From assembly GCA_021234155.1 (NCBI GenBank), contig JAJEKV010000055.1, positions 2,599,090 to 2,663,089 on the forward strand: DNA of 64,000 nt, written 5' to 3'. This DNA is from Isoetes taiwanensis. Lineage: Eukaryota; Streptophyta; Lycopodiopsida; Isoetales; Isoetaceae. Below the pieces are notes generated by a model, which worked only from the letters and a program-made list of their open reading frames with translations, searched no databases and was not told where the DNA came from. Positions 12,371 through 23,905 of this stretch are shown here, in pieces; position 1 is the stretch's first letter, and each line of letters starts with the position of its first letter. The position numbers were made by a program, and so were the translations under genes.

Positions 12371-15300
12371 TACCGAGGCGTTTTCCTACCGTGCTCCTCC
12401 GGAAGGCAAATGCCAATGCCTCCCTTCCTAACCCGTTTCCCTATCCCAATCGCTGAATTCTCCATTCAGGTAACTTGCTTCGAGTAGGCTCAAAAATTCA
12501 AGATCCGTCCGGAGAACATATCAAACCGCAAAGTGTCCTGCAAATGAATCCGTAGAAACCCAAGTGTTTTGTCGTCCGGGCAGTACAAAGGCTTCTAATG
12601 GAGATTTGACTTAAGCCATATCGTCCAAATAAAATTACCCTAGGGACCAAGTTACACGGTCATTTTTGCAGCAAAAGAAACACGAACCCTCTACATGGCG
12701 ATATTCTTGCACCCTCCGCTAAGGCCAATTCACTACTTAACGTGTTGGACATGAGCTACTTTGGCGCTTCCGGGGCGGGGTGGTCTTCTGCCCACGAAAC
12801 TTGGTCTCCGTGGTAATGTCGATGTTTCGAAGTTGCTTGGCAGTAGTCGATCACGCCCCGGTGGGAGAGTTGCCCGTCCGCGGGCAAGGACCCTCCGGAT
12901 AGGACCTTTGGGACGAACTTCTTCCTGAAGGTTTTAGGGCTCCGTCTTACGGCTCAATGCCCTCCCACTACCTCATGACATTGTGCAAGATCCTCGGTCC
13001 AATCGGCTAGGGGTATGGCCTCCAAAACGTAAAACCCCGTGGCGCTTGCTAGGTTATTGTAGGGTTTACGTTATGGAGGTCGAAGTTTTATTCGGTTGCA
13101 CTTGAGACATGGTCGAAAGCCGCAGCTTGAAAACAATAAGCAATAGAAACCGCCGAAATGGGGTTTGGATTTACCGAGGCGTGCTTTCCTATCGGTGCTC
13201 CTCCGGGAGGGCAAATGCCAATGCCTCCCTTCCCTGAACCGGTTTCCCTATCCCACCGCTTGAATTCTCCATTCAAGTAACTTGCTTCGAAAGGGCTCAA
13301 GAAAATTCAAGATCATCCGCCCAGAGAACATATCCCTCCATAGAAGTGTCATCGTCGAATCGTATAGAAACCCAAGTGTTTTGTCGTTAGGGCAGTACAA
13401 AGGCTCCTGAATGGAGATTTGACTTAGCCATGTCGTCCAAACAAATAAATTACCCTAGGGACCAAGTTACACGGTCATTTTTTGCAAAGAAAAGAAACAC
13501 GAACCCTCTACATGGCAGATTCGCACCCTCCGCTAAGGCCAATTCACTACTGAACGTGTTGGACATGAGCTACTTTGGCGCCTTCGAGAGGGGGTGGTCT
13601 TCCGCCCCGAAACTTGGTCTCCGTGGTAATGTCGATGTTTCGAAGTTCGTTTGGCGCAGTCGATCACGCCCGGGGTGGGAGAGTTGCCCGTCCCGCGGCC
13701 AAGGACCCTCCGATAGGACCTTTGGGACGAACTTCTTCCTAAGGTTTTAGGGCTCCGTGCCCTCCCACTACCTCATGACATTGTGCAAGATCCCGGTCCA
13801 ATCTCGGCTGGGGTATGGCCTCCAAAACGTAAACCCCGCGTTGCTAAGTTATTGTAGGGTTTACGTTATGGAGGTCGAGTTTTATTCGATTGCACTTGAG
13901 ACATGGTCGAGAAGCCGCAGTTGAAAACAATAAGCAATAGAAACCGCCGAAATGGGGTTTGGATTTACCGAGGCGTGCTTTCCTACGGTGCTCCTCCCGA
14001 GGGCAAATGCCAATGCCTCCCTTCCCGAACCGGTTTCCCTATCCCACCGTTGAATTCTCCATTCAAGTAACTTGCTTCGAAAGCAGGGCTCAAGAAAATT
14101 CAAGATCTGTCCGGAGAGAACATATCCCTCCATAAAGTGTCTGCAATGAATCGTATAGAAACCCAAGTGTTTTGTCGTTCGGGCAGTACAAAGGCTCGAA
14201 TGGAGATTTGACTTAGCCATGTCGTCCAAACAACGAAATTACCCTAGGGACCAAGTTACACGGTCATTTTTGCAGCAAAAGAAACACGAACCCTCTACAT
14301 GGCGATTCTGCACCCTCCGCTAAGGCCAATTCACTACTTAACGTGTTGGACATGAGCTACTTTGGCGCTTCGGGAGCAGGGGGTGGTCTTCGCCTGAAAC
14401 TTGGTCTCCGTGGTAATGTCGATGTTTTGAGTTCGCTGGCGAGTCGATCACAGCCCCGGGTGGGAGAGTTGCCCGTCCGGGGCCAAGGACCCTCCAGATA
14501 GGACCTTTGGGACGAACTTCTTCCTAAGGTTTTAGGGCTCGCCTTTCTCGTCAATGCCCTCCCACTACCTCATGACATTGTGCAAGATCCTGGTCCAATC
14601 GCTGGGGTATGGCCTCCAAAACGTAAACCCCGCGTTGCTAGGGTTATTGTAGGGTTTACGTTATGGAGGTCGAAGTTTTATTCGATTGCACTTGAGACAT
14701 GGTCGAAAGCCGCAGCTTGAAAACAATAAGCAATAGAAATTGTCGAAATGGGGTTTGGATTTACCGTGGCAGGCTTTCCTACCAAAGTGCTCCTCCGGAG
14801 GCAAATGCCAATGCCTCCCTTCCCCTCGGAACCCTATTTTCCTATCCGACCGTTGAATTCTCCATTCAAGTAACTTGCTTCGAAAGCAGGCTCAAGAAAA
14901 TTCAAGATCCGTCCCGGAGAACATATCCCTCCAAAAAGTGTCCCCGGCAATGACCGTAGAAACCCAAGTGTTTTGTCGTTCGGCAGACAAAGGCTCGGAA
15001 TGGAGATTTGACTTCTCCATGGCGTCCAAACAAATGAAATTACCCTAGGGACCAAGTTACACGGTCATTTTTTGCAAAGAAAAGAAACACGAAGCCTCTA
15101 CATGGCGGTGTGCACCCTCCGCTAAGGCCAATTCACTACTGAACGTGTTGGACATGAGCTACTTTGGCGCTTCGGAGGCGGGGGGTGGTCTTACGCCCCC
15201 GAAACTTGGTCTCGAGGGGTAATGTCGATGTTTGAGTTCGTTGGCGGTCGATCATCAGCCCGGGGTGGGAGAGTTGCCCGTCCGTGGCCAAGGACCCTCC

Positions 15301-17200
15301 AGATAGGACCTTTGGGACGAACTTCTTCCGGAAGGTTTTAGGGCTCCGTCTTCTGGCGTCAATGCCCTCCCACTACCTCATGACATTGTGCAAGATCCTG
15401 GTCCAATCTGGCTAGGGTATGGCCTCCAAAACGTAAACCCTGTGCGTTGCTAGGTTATTGTAGGGTTTACGTTATGGAGGCCGAGTTTTATTCAGTTGCA
15501 CTTGAGACATGGTCGAGAAGCTGCAGTTGAAAACAATAAGCAATAGAAACTGTCGAAATGGGGTTTGGATTTACCGAGGCAGGCTTTCCTACCAGTGCTC
15601 CTCCTCCGGGGCAAATGCCAATGCCTCCCTTCCTTTTAACCCTGGTTTCCCCATCCCAATCGTTGAATTCTCCATTCAAGTAACTTGCTTCGAGCAGGCT
15701 CAAGAAAATTCAAGATCTGTCCGGGAGAACATATCCCTCCGCAAAGTGTCCTGCAGTCGACCGTATAGAAACCCAAGTGTTTTGTCGTTCGGGCAGTACA
15801 AAGGCTCCGGAATGGAGATTTGACTTCGCCATGTCGTCCGAAACAACGAAATTACCCTAGGGACCAAGTTATACGGTCATTTTTTGCAAAGAAAAGAAAC
15901 ACGAACCCTCTACATGGCGATGATCGCACCCTCCGCTAAAGGCCAATTCACTCTGACGTGTTGGACATGAGCTACTTTGGCGCCTCCGGAGCGGGGGGTG
16001 GTCTTACGCCCACGAAACTTGGTCTCCAGGGTAATGTCGATGTTTCGACATTACCCTGGAGAGTTCAGATCACAGTTCCGGGTTGGGAGAGTTGCCCGTC
16101 CCGTGGCCAAGGACCCTCCGGATAGGACCTTTGGGGACGAACTTCTTCCTCGGAAGGTTTTAGGGCTCTCGTCTTACGCCAATGCCCTCCCACTACCTCA
16201 TGACATTGTGCAAGATCCTGGTCCAATCTGGCTGGGGTATGTCCTCCAAAACGTAAAACCCAATGCGTTGCTGCTAGGTTATTGTAGGGTTTACGTTATG
16301 GAGGTCGAGTTTTATTCAGTTGCACTTGAGACATGGTCGAAGCTGCAGCTGAAAACAATAAGCAATAGAAACTGTCCGAAATGGGGTTTGGATTTACCGA
16401 GGCGGCTTTCCTACCGTGCTCCTCCCGAGGGCAAATGCCAATGCCTCCCTTCCTGAACCCGGTTTCCCTATCCCACCAGTTGAATTCTCCATTCAAGTAA
16501 CTTGCTTGAAAGCAGGCTCAAGAAAATTCAAGATCTGTCCGGGAGAACATATCCCTCCCAAAAGTGTCCCGCAATCGCCAATCGTGTAGAAACCCAAGTG
16601 TTTTGTCGTTCGGGCAAGTACAAAGGCTCCTAATGGAGATTTGACTTCTCCATGTCGTCCGAAACAAATGAATTACCCTAGGGACCAAGTTACACGGTCA
16701 TTTTTGAGCAAAAGAAACACGAACCCTCTACATGGCGGTATTCTCACCCCTCCGCTAATGCCAATTCACTACTGAGCGTGTTGGACATGAGCTACTTTGG
16801 CGCTTCCGGGAGCAGGGGTGGTCTTCTGCCCACGAAACTTGGTCTCCAGGGTAATGTCGATGTTTCGAGTTAGTTTGGCGGTCCACGAGAACACGCCCGG
16901 GGTGGGAGAGTTGCCCGTCCTGTGGCCAGGACCCTCGGATAGGACCTTTGGGACGAACTTCTTCCGGAAGGTTTTAGGGCTCCGTCTTCTGGCCTCAATG
17001 CCCTCCCACTACCTCATGACATTGTGCAAGATCCTGGTCCAATCTGGCTAGGGTATGGCCTCCAAAACGTAAACCCTGTGCGTTGCTAGGTTATTGTAGG
17101 GTTTACGTTATGGAGGTCGAGTTTTATTCAGTTGCACTTGAGACATGGTCGAGAAGCTGCAGTTGAAAACAAGAAGCAATAGAAACTGACGAAATGGGGT
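12371..17200 (+). repeat. Six-copy tandem array of a ~800-bp unit
   Basis: Units begin at TACCG (AGGC or TGGC following) at 12371, 13172, 13966, 14762, 15572 and 16395, giving lengths of 801, 794, 796, 810, 823 and about 806 bp. Conserved landmarks in every unit include TGTTTTGTCGT, ACCAAGTTA(C/T)ACGGTCA, GTTGGACATGAGCTACTTTG and CTTGAGACATGGTCGA. The array starts and stops at nearly the same point of the unit, so it holds about six whole units. Short ORFs inside are out of register between units and are not genes. Many small differences fall at CTG, CAG and CCG positions. Confidence 0.9.
16023..16062. repeat. Perfect 18-bp hairpin unique to array unit 5
   Basis: Arms of 18 bp (16023-16040 and 16045-16062) are separated by TGTT. 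The right arm replaces the AGTTCGTTTGGC-like text found at this point in other units, so it is a small inverted duplication or a fold-back artefact. Confidence 0.8.
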
Positions 17201-18585
17201 GGCTCAAACATGCCAAGGTGGCTCAAACATGCCAAGGTGGCTCAAACATGCTCCTAGGCTCAAACATGCTCAAACATGCCAAGGTGGTTCAAACATGTCA
17301 CGTGGGCTCCAACATGCCACCTAGCCTCCAACATGCCAAGGTGGCTCAAACATGCCACATGGGGTCCCAACATGCCACCTAGGCTCCAACATGCCAAGGT
17401 GGCTCAAACATGCCACTCGGCTCAAAGATGCCAAGGTGGCTCAAACATGCCACGCGGGATCCAACATGCCACCTCCAGCATGACAAGGTGGCTCAAACAT
17501 GCCACATGGGCTTCAACATGCCACCTAGGCTCCAATATGCCAAGGTGGCTCAAACATGCCACGTGGGCTCCAACATGCCACCTAGGCTCCAACATGCCAA
17601 GGTGTCTCAAACATGCCACGTGGGCTCCAACATGCCAAGGTGGCTGAAACATGCCACGCGGGCTCCAACATGCCACCTAGGTTCCAATGTGCCACCTAGG
17701 CTCAAACATGCCTCTATTCTATCCCTTGCCAATCTACTCTACCAAAAATTCCAAAGGTTGTCATATTTCTTGCATAGAGTCCTAGTCATCATGTCCACAT
17801 CACCACCACCATCTTGTCATGTCACTCAAAATTTGCCAACATGATCCAATGAAAAGACCAAAGATGGACATCTTTTCATTTTTGGCCTAGTCAAAACTTG
17901 GACTTGCTTACTTGGCATGCCACTTGGAGTGCCACATCATCACCACTTGGAGTGCCACATCATCCTTCCTATGCGGTTTGTCTTAGGGGACTACTTCATG
18001 ATCAAGAAGGCAAGGGAAGACAATAACATACTACACATATAGACGTTAATGACTTATACCACCAACATGCCAATACCTATCGAGAGTTACCACCACAAGT
18101 CGACATCAAGCTAGGCTCCAACATGCCACCTAGGCTCTAACATGCTCCAACATGCCACCTATGCTCCAACATGCTCCAACATGCCACCTAGGCTCCAACA
18201 TGCCACCTAGGCTTCAACATGCCAAGGTGGCTCAAACATGCCACGTGGGCTCCAACATGCCACTTAGGCTACAACATGTCAAGGCGGCTCAAACATGCCA
18301 TGCGAGCTCCAACATGGCCACCTAGGCTCCAACATGCCAAGGTGGTTCAAACATGCCACCTAGGCTCCCACATGCCACCTATCTCAAACATGCCAAGGTG
18401 GCTCCAACATGTCAAGGTGGTTCAAACATGCCACCTAGGCTCCAATATGCGAGGTGGCTCAAACATGCCACGGTTGCTCAAACATGCCACCTAGGCTTGA
18501 ACATGCCAAGGTGGCTCAAACATGCCACGTGCGCTCCAACATGCCACCTAGGCTGCAACATGCGAAGGTGGTTTAAATATGCCAT
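17201..18585 (-). repeat. 20-bp satellite array B, inverted relative to array A
   Basis: Tandem copies of CCTAGGCTCCAACATGCCA and CCAAGGTGGCTCAAACATG, the reverse complements of the array A motifs. There are two blocks (17201-17715 and about 18110-18585), each followed by related unique DNA: 17815-17980 resembles 18715-18860, sharing CAAAATTTGCCAACAT and CATCTTTTCATTTTT. Array B therefore arose partly by duplication of a block of about 0.9 kb. Confidence 0.88.
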
Positions 18586-19272
18586 CTCATTGGTACACCT
18601 CACAATGTTACCCATTATTTCTCATAATGGTTCACTTTTTGCCTTGGAAAATTTGACAATGCTAGAAATGCCAATGTGGCACTTCCAAAGTCTAGGCACC
18701 TAGAAGAAAAACATGCCATGTCATCCAAAATTTGCCAACATCACCCATCGAAGAAACCAAAGATGTACATCTTTTCATTTTTAGCCTCGTCAAATCTTGA
18801 CCTTGTTTCCTTGGCATGCCATGTGGCCACCTGGAGTGCCATATCATCTTTTCCATGTTGTTTGTTGGTGCAAGTACTTTCTAACCATTTTCTATAACAT
18901 TAGATTAGATCTTCTAGCTTGCATCTATTTAGCAGTTCTCCTCTAGCCATATATAGTTATGGAATACACACTTCCATTCTAACTTTTTCATGCTTCTTTG
19001 TGTATCTATCAACTTCTGATATTGGAGGCTACTCTTTCCTTCGGAGTTATCACATCCATTTTAACATATTTCATAAACTTCAATCCTTGACATATAGTAT
19101 CTTTATGCAAACTTGTACACATAGTTCCAATTTGTTCTAGTGGAAGAAGTTCCTAAAAATAGAAATCCAAAAGGTAAATGTTGGCAGCTAAATAAAATAA
19201 AGAGGATTTGGAGACACCTCATATGACATATTGCCCAAGACATCTCATATGACATATTGTCCATACCTAGCC
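18586..19272. other. Unique filler inside the 11.7-kb element
   Basis: Contains the second copy of the unique part of the array B higher-order unit (to about 18860). The rest is AT-rich DNA with no recognisable gene. Confidence 0.5.
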
Positions 19273-19373
19273 TCAAGGAGCTATGGTGTGGTTAAAAATA
19301 ATATTTCTAGAGATACAAGAATAATCATGACTGGAAGAAAATAATAATTCCAACATTTTAAAGTCAAATTCAC

Positions 19374-19653
19374 CTGAAGAAAACGTTTGATCAGCATCGT
19401 CAAAATCCTCTTCAGTAAATAAGACATCATCATCCACTTCTTGAGACACTTCAACATCATGGACTTGAATTTTGTTACTGGCTTGCACATTCAGAGTCTC
19501 AGGTTTAAGAGCCGTGTAGGCTATGCTGGACCGAAATCTCAGTGCCATTTTAGAGTGCAAATGCGAATCGGGAGAAAGTGAAGGATTAGATATATGGTGG
19601 TACAAACTGCTCCAGGCTACCGGACTTGTGGCAACGGCCATGGAGCTCGCCAT
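19374..19653 (-). pseudogene. Captured first exon of a plastid-targeted-like protein
   Basis: On the minus strand an ATG at 19653 opens about 93 codons ending at a plausible donor (TTCAG|GTGAAT at 19374/19373). The start, MASSMAVATSPVAWSSLYHH, is rich in Ser, Ala and basic residues with few acids, as in chloroplast transit peptides. An acidic segment (QEVDDDVLFTEEDFDDAD) follows. Homology to later exons is not visible before the satellite array, so only the 5' end of a host gene seems to have been carried. The parent gene is not recognised. Confidence 0.45.
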
Positions 19654-20373
19654 GGCTGACGTAGAAAGGTTTTAGCCGAGGTTGTGCACAAATTAGTTCT
19701 TAGGGTATTTTCACACCATTGGTTACGTTATCTTAAAAATTAGTTTTTAACCCCCACGAAGTTACCTTAAACTAAGGCTAACGTAATGGCTCACACACGT
19801 GGGTATCTTAATATTACACTAACAGAATCCGTTAAGACTGAGTTCCCGCGTGTATTATTATCATCTTATTTTTTAACATAACAAAATCCGCTAAGATGCA
19901 TGCACACCTATTTAGTTATGTTACTTCTTAACATAACATAATTGGTTAAAAATGCCTTGACATCTCATGTTACATCACTCATAACGTAATCTTAAAAAAA
20001 ATTAACAATTGTTTAGCTAATGGTTAAGATGGACGGTTTAGATCTTGATCTCCGTTCTATTATTCTATTGGTCCTTACAATTGATGGTCGAGATTGACGT
20101 CTAGATCAACGGTTAAGATTTTGATCCAAGTCCTCTCATTTCATTGGTTCTAGCAAGGCACGAGATAATCTCCCTCCTTTCCTTTCCCTCCCTCCTTGCC
20201 CTGTTTTTTCCTTTCCCTCCTTGGCGATGGCGATGGCGGAGCTCCCTTTGGCTCTTGGCTATGGCGATAGCAAATCTGTGGTAATGCGGCATCGACCGCG
20301 CCGGCATCAATGAGGGCGGCATCGGCTTTTAGTCGGATCTTACCTTAGTCGGATCGGCTTTAGTCGGATTTTA
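19654..20373. other. Possible captured promoter/5' region, no gene
   Basis: DNA upstream of the captured exon includes repeated AACATAACA/AATCCG words (19740-19950) and repeated phrases such as GATCAACGGTTAAGAT near 20020 and 20100. The CT-rich stretch 20165-20225 is low complexity. No supported coding region. Confidence 0.4.
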
Positions 20374-21170
20374 GTGCAAAGCGGCTTCTTACCTTCTTGT
20401 CGGCTTATACTTCGGAGCGGCCATGCTTATACTTCAGAGCGGTTTGCTATGCTTATACTTCAGAGCAGCCATGCTTCAGAGCGGCTTCTTAGTGCATGTC
20501 GGCATCAGCAGGTCGGGTTCTCCAGCAGGTTCTTCAGCAGGTCGATTTTTCAAGAGCAAGAGGTCGGTTCTTCAAACAGTGTGTCGGGTTTTGAGTCTGC
20601 AACAGAGGCTAGGGTAAACTTTTTGGTTATTCTTCTGCATTTTATCTGTTTATGGCTAATTATACTACGTTTCTTCTTTGTTCTAGGTCTAGCAAAACCG
20701 TTGGTTTGTTAGCAACAACACACAAGTATCATGTTCTGAAAGGCATGAGCTCTACTCTGTTTCCTTGCTTGCTTGCTTGACCATAGTGTACAGGGGTCAG
20801 CTTATTATTATTATTTTTTATTCTTGAATCGAATGTAATAGTCATTTTAAATGCAGGGAAATGCAAGCGGTTACAATGTAGGAAGAAATGGCAGAGCCCA
20901 ACTTATTCTGAACAGCACAAGGAGAAGGAGCAACACAAACCAGAGCAGAGCAGGGACCTGGCCCGAAAATCAAAATTTCAGCAGGAGAGGCATGCCTGGC
21001 CCGAAAATCAGAATTTCAGCAAGAGAGGCATCAGACAAATGCTTTTGCAGACAATCGCTTTTGATGTTAAAATTTGATCTAAAAACTCTATTAATCTTGT
21101 TGTATTTTCTGTTGCAATGTGTATTCACATGCATTCTAATTCTTTTTTTCACAAAACAGTACTTATAAAA
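20374..21170 (+). other. Open, intron-like region of unknown function in the 11.7-kb element
   Basis: Two plus-strand open stretches (20374-20712 and 20851-21168) are separated by DNA with intron-like features. The first contains local repeats of ATGCTTATACTTC(A/G)GAGCGG (20400-20490). The second contains a 39-bp tandem duplication around CCCGAAAATCA(A/G)AATTTCAGCA (about 20960-21030). No domain is recognised. It could be a remnant of a second transposon protein or a captured gene piece. Confidence 0.25.
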
Positions 21171-21359
21171 ATTTAGACTCTAAAGCATAACATGTTAAAT
21201 TTGGATTGCAATATAATAATATGCTATGCCTTATGGAGTTTTTCTTATCTGAATAGGCTTAAACAAAATAAATAAACAAGAACAAGAAAATATAAATGAT
21301 TTAGCAAGTTTTACTTGAAATACAATATATGATTATCAAAGTCTTTTAAATTTTAGTAT

Positions 21360-22064
21360 TTTAAAAAGTATTTTTTTTTTACATTTATGCCACGTGTCAA
21401 TATATGATTGGTTAGATGATATATTAGAAACAACACTTATTTTTCCTATATGTCATAATAATGATTTTTTATTTAAAAAATGACACGTTGATTTTTTATT
21501 AACTACATACCATATTGACTATATTTTGTAAAAACAACAATTGAAAACAATGACACCATTTAAAACTACACGTGGAGATGAAATATCAACACATAGAAAA
21601 ATTGAAAACATTTGAAAACAACAATTACTTTTAAGACAATACATGTAGATTTCTTAAAAATTATGTATCTTTTTTTAGGGAAACAATGTCAACTTGTAAA
21701 AATTACAAGTAGAAAAAAAAACAACACACATAGAAAATTAAAAAAGAACGATCTTTTTCAGTTTTTCACGTGTACTAATATTCAAATCTACATGTGCTAT
21801 TTGTAAGACAAACAACGCGTGGCTCCTCCAAAAAACAACAGTCATTAAAAAACCACACGTTGACAAAAGTTCGTGAAAAACAATAGCGAAAAAAAGGACA
21901 CGTTGACCAAAAAACAAAAAGCTGCCAGAAAAACCACAGTGGGATATTTTTGCCAAAAAACCACTGTCTCTTTGTGCAAATCCGGATAAACGGGCCACGT
22001 GGACTTTTGGGGCCATTTTGGTGTTGTTTTTGGCATAAAACAACACTTCCGTACAACTAAAAAA
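21360..22064. repeat. Right subterminal repeat region
   Basis: AT-rich DNA with frequent CACGTG/CACGT/ACATGT words and AAAACAAC or CCACTGT words, comparable to the left subterminal zone. Overlapping minus-strand ORFs here reflect the A-rich composition and are not supported as genes. Confidence 0.6.
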
Positions 22065-22095
22065 CAACTGTGGACCAAAAATTGGGGTCAGTGTG
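22065..22095 (-). repeat. Right terminal inverted repeat of the 11.7-kb element
   Basis: On the minus strand it starts CACACTGACCCC and continues to ACAGTTG. It is followed on the plus strand by the GAA target duplication at 22096-22098. Confidence 0.8.
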
Positions 22096-22219
22096 GAAGA
22101 AATTGCGGGACATGTACATGATCATTATGAAGCAATTAGTGGTTTGGCTCTTCGTCTATATCTAGATGATGACGAGGTGGAGGACATTGAGCATGATCTA
22201 AGTGAACAAATTGATATGT

Positions 22220-22848
22220 GATATGATTAATCAGCATTGTCAATCTTATTGCTATAACTATTATGGTATAGATCATTTGATGTTGAGCATTGCATTATCT
22301 TCCTGATCACTTTGCTCCTTCATGTTGCCAAGTACCCTTCACCATTATCTTCCCCTCCAACTGACTATTGTTCGAGTATCCAAATCATTCTTGGATTCTT
22401 GATAATATCCCTTGGTGCAATACTATATCTATAATGATGTATAAAAGTATTAGGCAAATGTTGTAGTGACTTAGTTATAATATTGCTTAAATTTTGTTAC
22501 AACAACCACCTCAAATTGCAATATAAAATTGACAAATCCTCCTCAAAATTCCGTCAGAATATTAGATGAAATTTTGGATAACATTTTGTCATAAGTCTTA
22601 AGAAAAGGTTGCCACAACTTTGCTATAATATTGTTCAAAAGTTGTTGCAATAATCTACTTAAGTTGCGCTAAAAAGTTGACAAAAAGGAGGTCATTCTTT
22701 TGACGAAATTTTTGACGCTATGCACTAGACACAATTTTGACACAATACAAACACGTTGTGTCAAGATAATAGCGTTTGACACAAAGTTGTCACTGAACCT
22801 ATGGCTTGTCACAAGGGTTGACACTATACCCCCCATCCTCTTGTAGTG
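22220..22848 (+). mobile_element. CACTA 3' subterminal region and terminus, copy 2
   Basis: Near-identical to copy 1 from 5419 to 6853 but without the hAT insertion. It ends with the same CACTACAAGAGGATGGGGGG terminus (minus strand, 22829-22848) and is followed by TCA. It confirms the 3' boundary of the element. Confidence 0.85.
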
Positions 22849-23905
22849 TCACAAACTTGCGGGTTCTACCTAGGCAAGCTAAAATAGATTGAGAACAAAG
22901 ATTGCAAGAGCTAAGGATGGAAATTCTTTATGATGCAGTATGGCTATGCTATGAACTAAATTTAAATACTCAATACTTCTCAATAACCATATCCTACAAT
23001 AGCAAAGGAATTCTATGCCTCACCTGAGTAACCATATCCTTTAATAGCAAAGGAATTATATGCTTTACCTGAGTAGCTTGATAATCTCCATGGCAACATA
23101 TCCAATAAAGCCCAGGTCCCAGTTGCAACAAAAGAGCCCACCATAATCTCGATGAACACTAGAGTAGGCTAGAATCCTTTCTCTCTCTGCAAAATGAAGC
23201 AAATTCTTGAAGAGATTTCAGCAAATGCTGTACTGGCCGGTAGCAAAATTGAAGCCAACTTTCAATGCACATCCCCACTATAAGACCCACTGATGTCAGA
23301 GATTAAATTCTAGTTTTGCCGAAAGCATCAACAGACTCTTGAAAGATGTACAGACCCAATCCCGGCATATTGGAAACTGAGAAGTATCAGGCTTCTTCCT
23401 CCATTTGTATTATTCTAAATACCTCAAAACAAAATCAAGCAACCATAGACGGGCATCCTAGAGAGCCATAGTCTCAAAATCAGCTCCCTGTCTGCTATAA
23501 TCATCAATACCATCTCTGTCAAAAATCAAAAGCCAAGGAAATTTAACTGGCAAACGCAATATCTTGACAGATAATGTAAAAACCTTGATCATCTCCATGG
23601 CCTCCATGCCATCATCTCCGTGGCCTCCATGCCGAGAATACGGAATCCGCTAAATCCTTCAAAACTGAACAATAACCCAAAATGCCAATTTATAAATCAT
23701 GGAAAAGGACACATCCCGATTTTTGGAATACCAAGACTTTTTTCTGGCATGCAAAGGCTTCGAAACCTTAGGAAAACAACTCAAGGCAAAAATCCAAAAA
23801 GTTTTCGGAACCCCAGAAAGCCAAACTTAAACAATAGGATGTAGACTTAGAGATGAAATGAACATAAGTCCAAGTCAAATTTATTTTTATAGGGATATAA
23901 GTTCT
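22849..23905. other. Duplicated flank of the CACTA element, no gene seen
   Basis: Second copy of 6854-7904. It differs by scattered small indels, several at CTG/CAG/CCG sites (compare 23221-23250 with 7229-7258). No gene supported. Confidence 0.6.

Larger units (their letters stand above)
10423..22095. mobile_element. 11,673-bp non-autonomous CACTA-like element carrying satellite arrays
   Basis: The ends are about 31-bp terminal inverted repeats (CACACTSACCCC, then TTTTTGGTCCACWGTTG) with about four mismatches. The target duplication is GAA (10420-10422 and 22096-22098), and copy 1 shows the undisrupted site at 5295-5300. CAC-starting ends, a 3-bp duplication and extensive subterminal repeats fit the CACTA (CMC) superfamily, although the terminus is CACAC rather than CACTA. 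No TNP2-like gene is present. The cargo, in order, is: subterminal repeats, 20-bp satellite, six-copy 800-bp array, inverted 20-bp satellite, a gene fragment, short ORFs and right subterminal repeats. Confidence 0.8.
8464..22219 (+). pseudogene. TNP2-like CACTA transposase, copy 2 (5'-truncated, split)
   Basis: This copy starts mid-gene at the VLGKKQVFEVNKRI block and keeps the GLKSHDWHKFL region, the DUF4218 remnant (8640-9030), the block equivalent to 2679-3090 (9145-9567), the DUF4216 region (9586-9870) and part of the acidic tail. It is cut at 10422 by the 11.7-kb element. Its last 41 codons, ending SEQIDM, resume at 22096 and stop at 22219. It lacks the 5' half of the transposase and has several frame breaks relative to copy 1, so it cannot encode a working enzyme. 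It does preserve the empty site of the copy 1 retroposon. Confidence 0.8.

Noticed and set aside
11318-12487. Open frames over array A reading as Trp/Cys/Gly-rich repeat proteins
   Set aside because: They exist in several frames at once and follow the 20-bp satellite. No start context or domain, and reading is lost at array edges.
12430-17051. ORFs of 60-160 codons inside the 800-bp units
   Set aside because: Each unit gives different ORFs because of indels. No frame is shared by the six units.
11310-18585. A CRISPR array
   Set aside because: Repeats are contiguous or head-to-tail with no unique spacers, the context is a plant transposon and no cas genes are present.
17194-18703. Repetitive His/Met-rich ORFs over array B on both strands
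   Set aside because: By-products of the inverted satellite, not conserved in one frame.
21738-22078. Overlapping Phe/Val-rich minus-strand ORFs near the right end of the 11.7-kb element
   Set aside because: Composition effect of A-rich subterminal DNA. Three overlapping frames, no homology.
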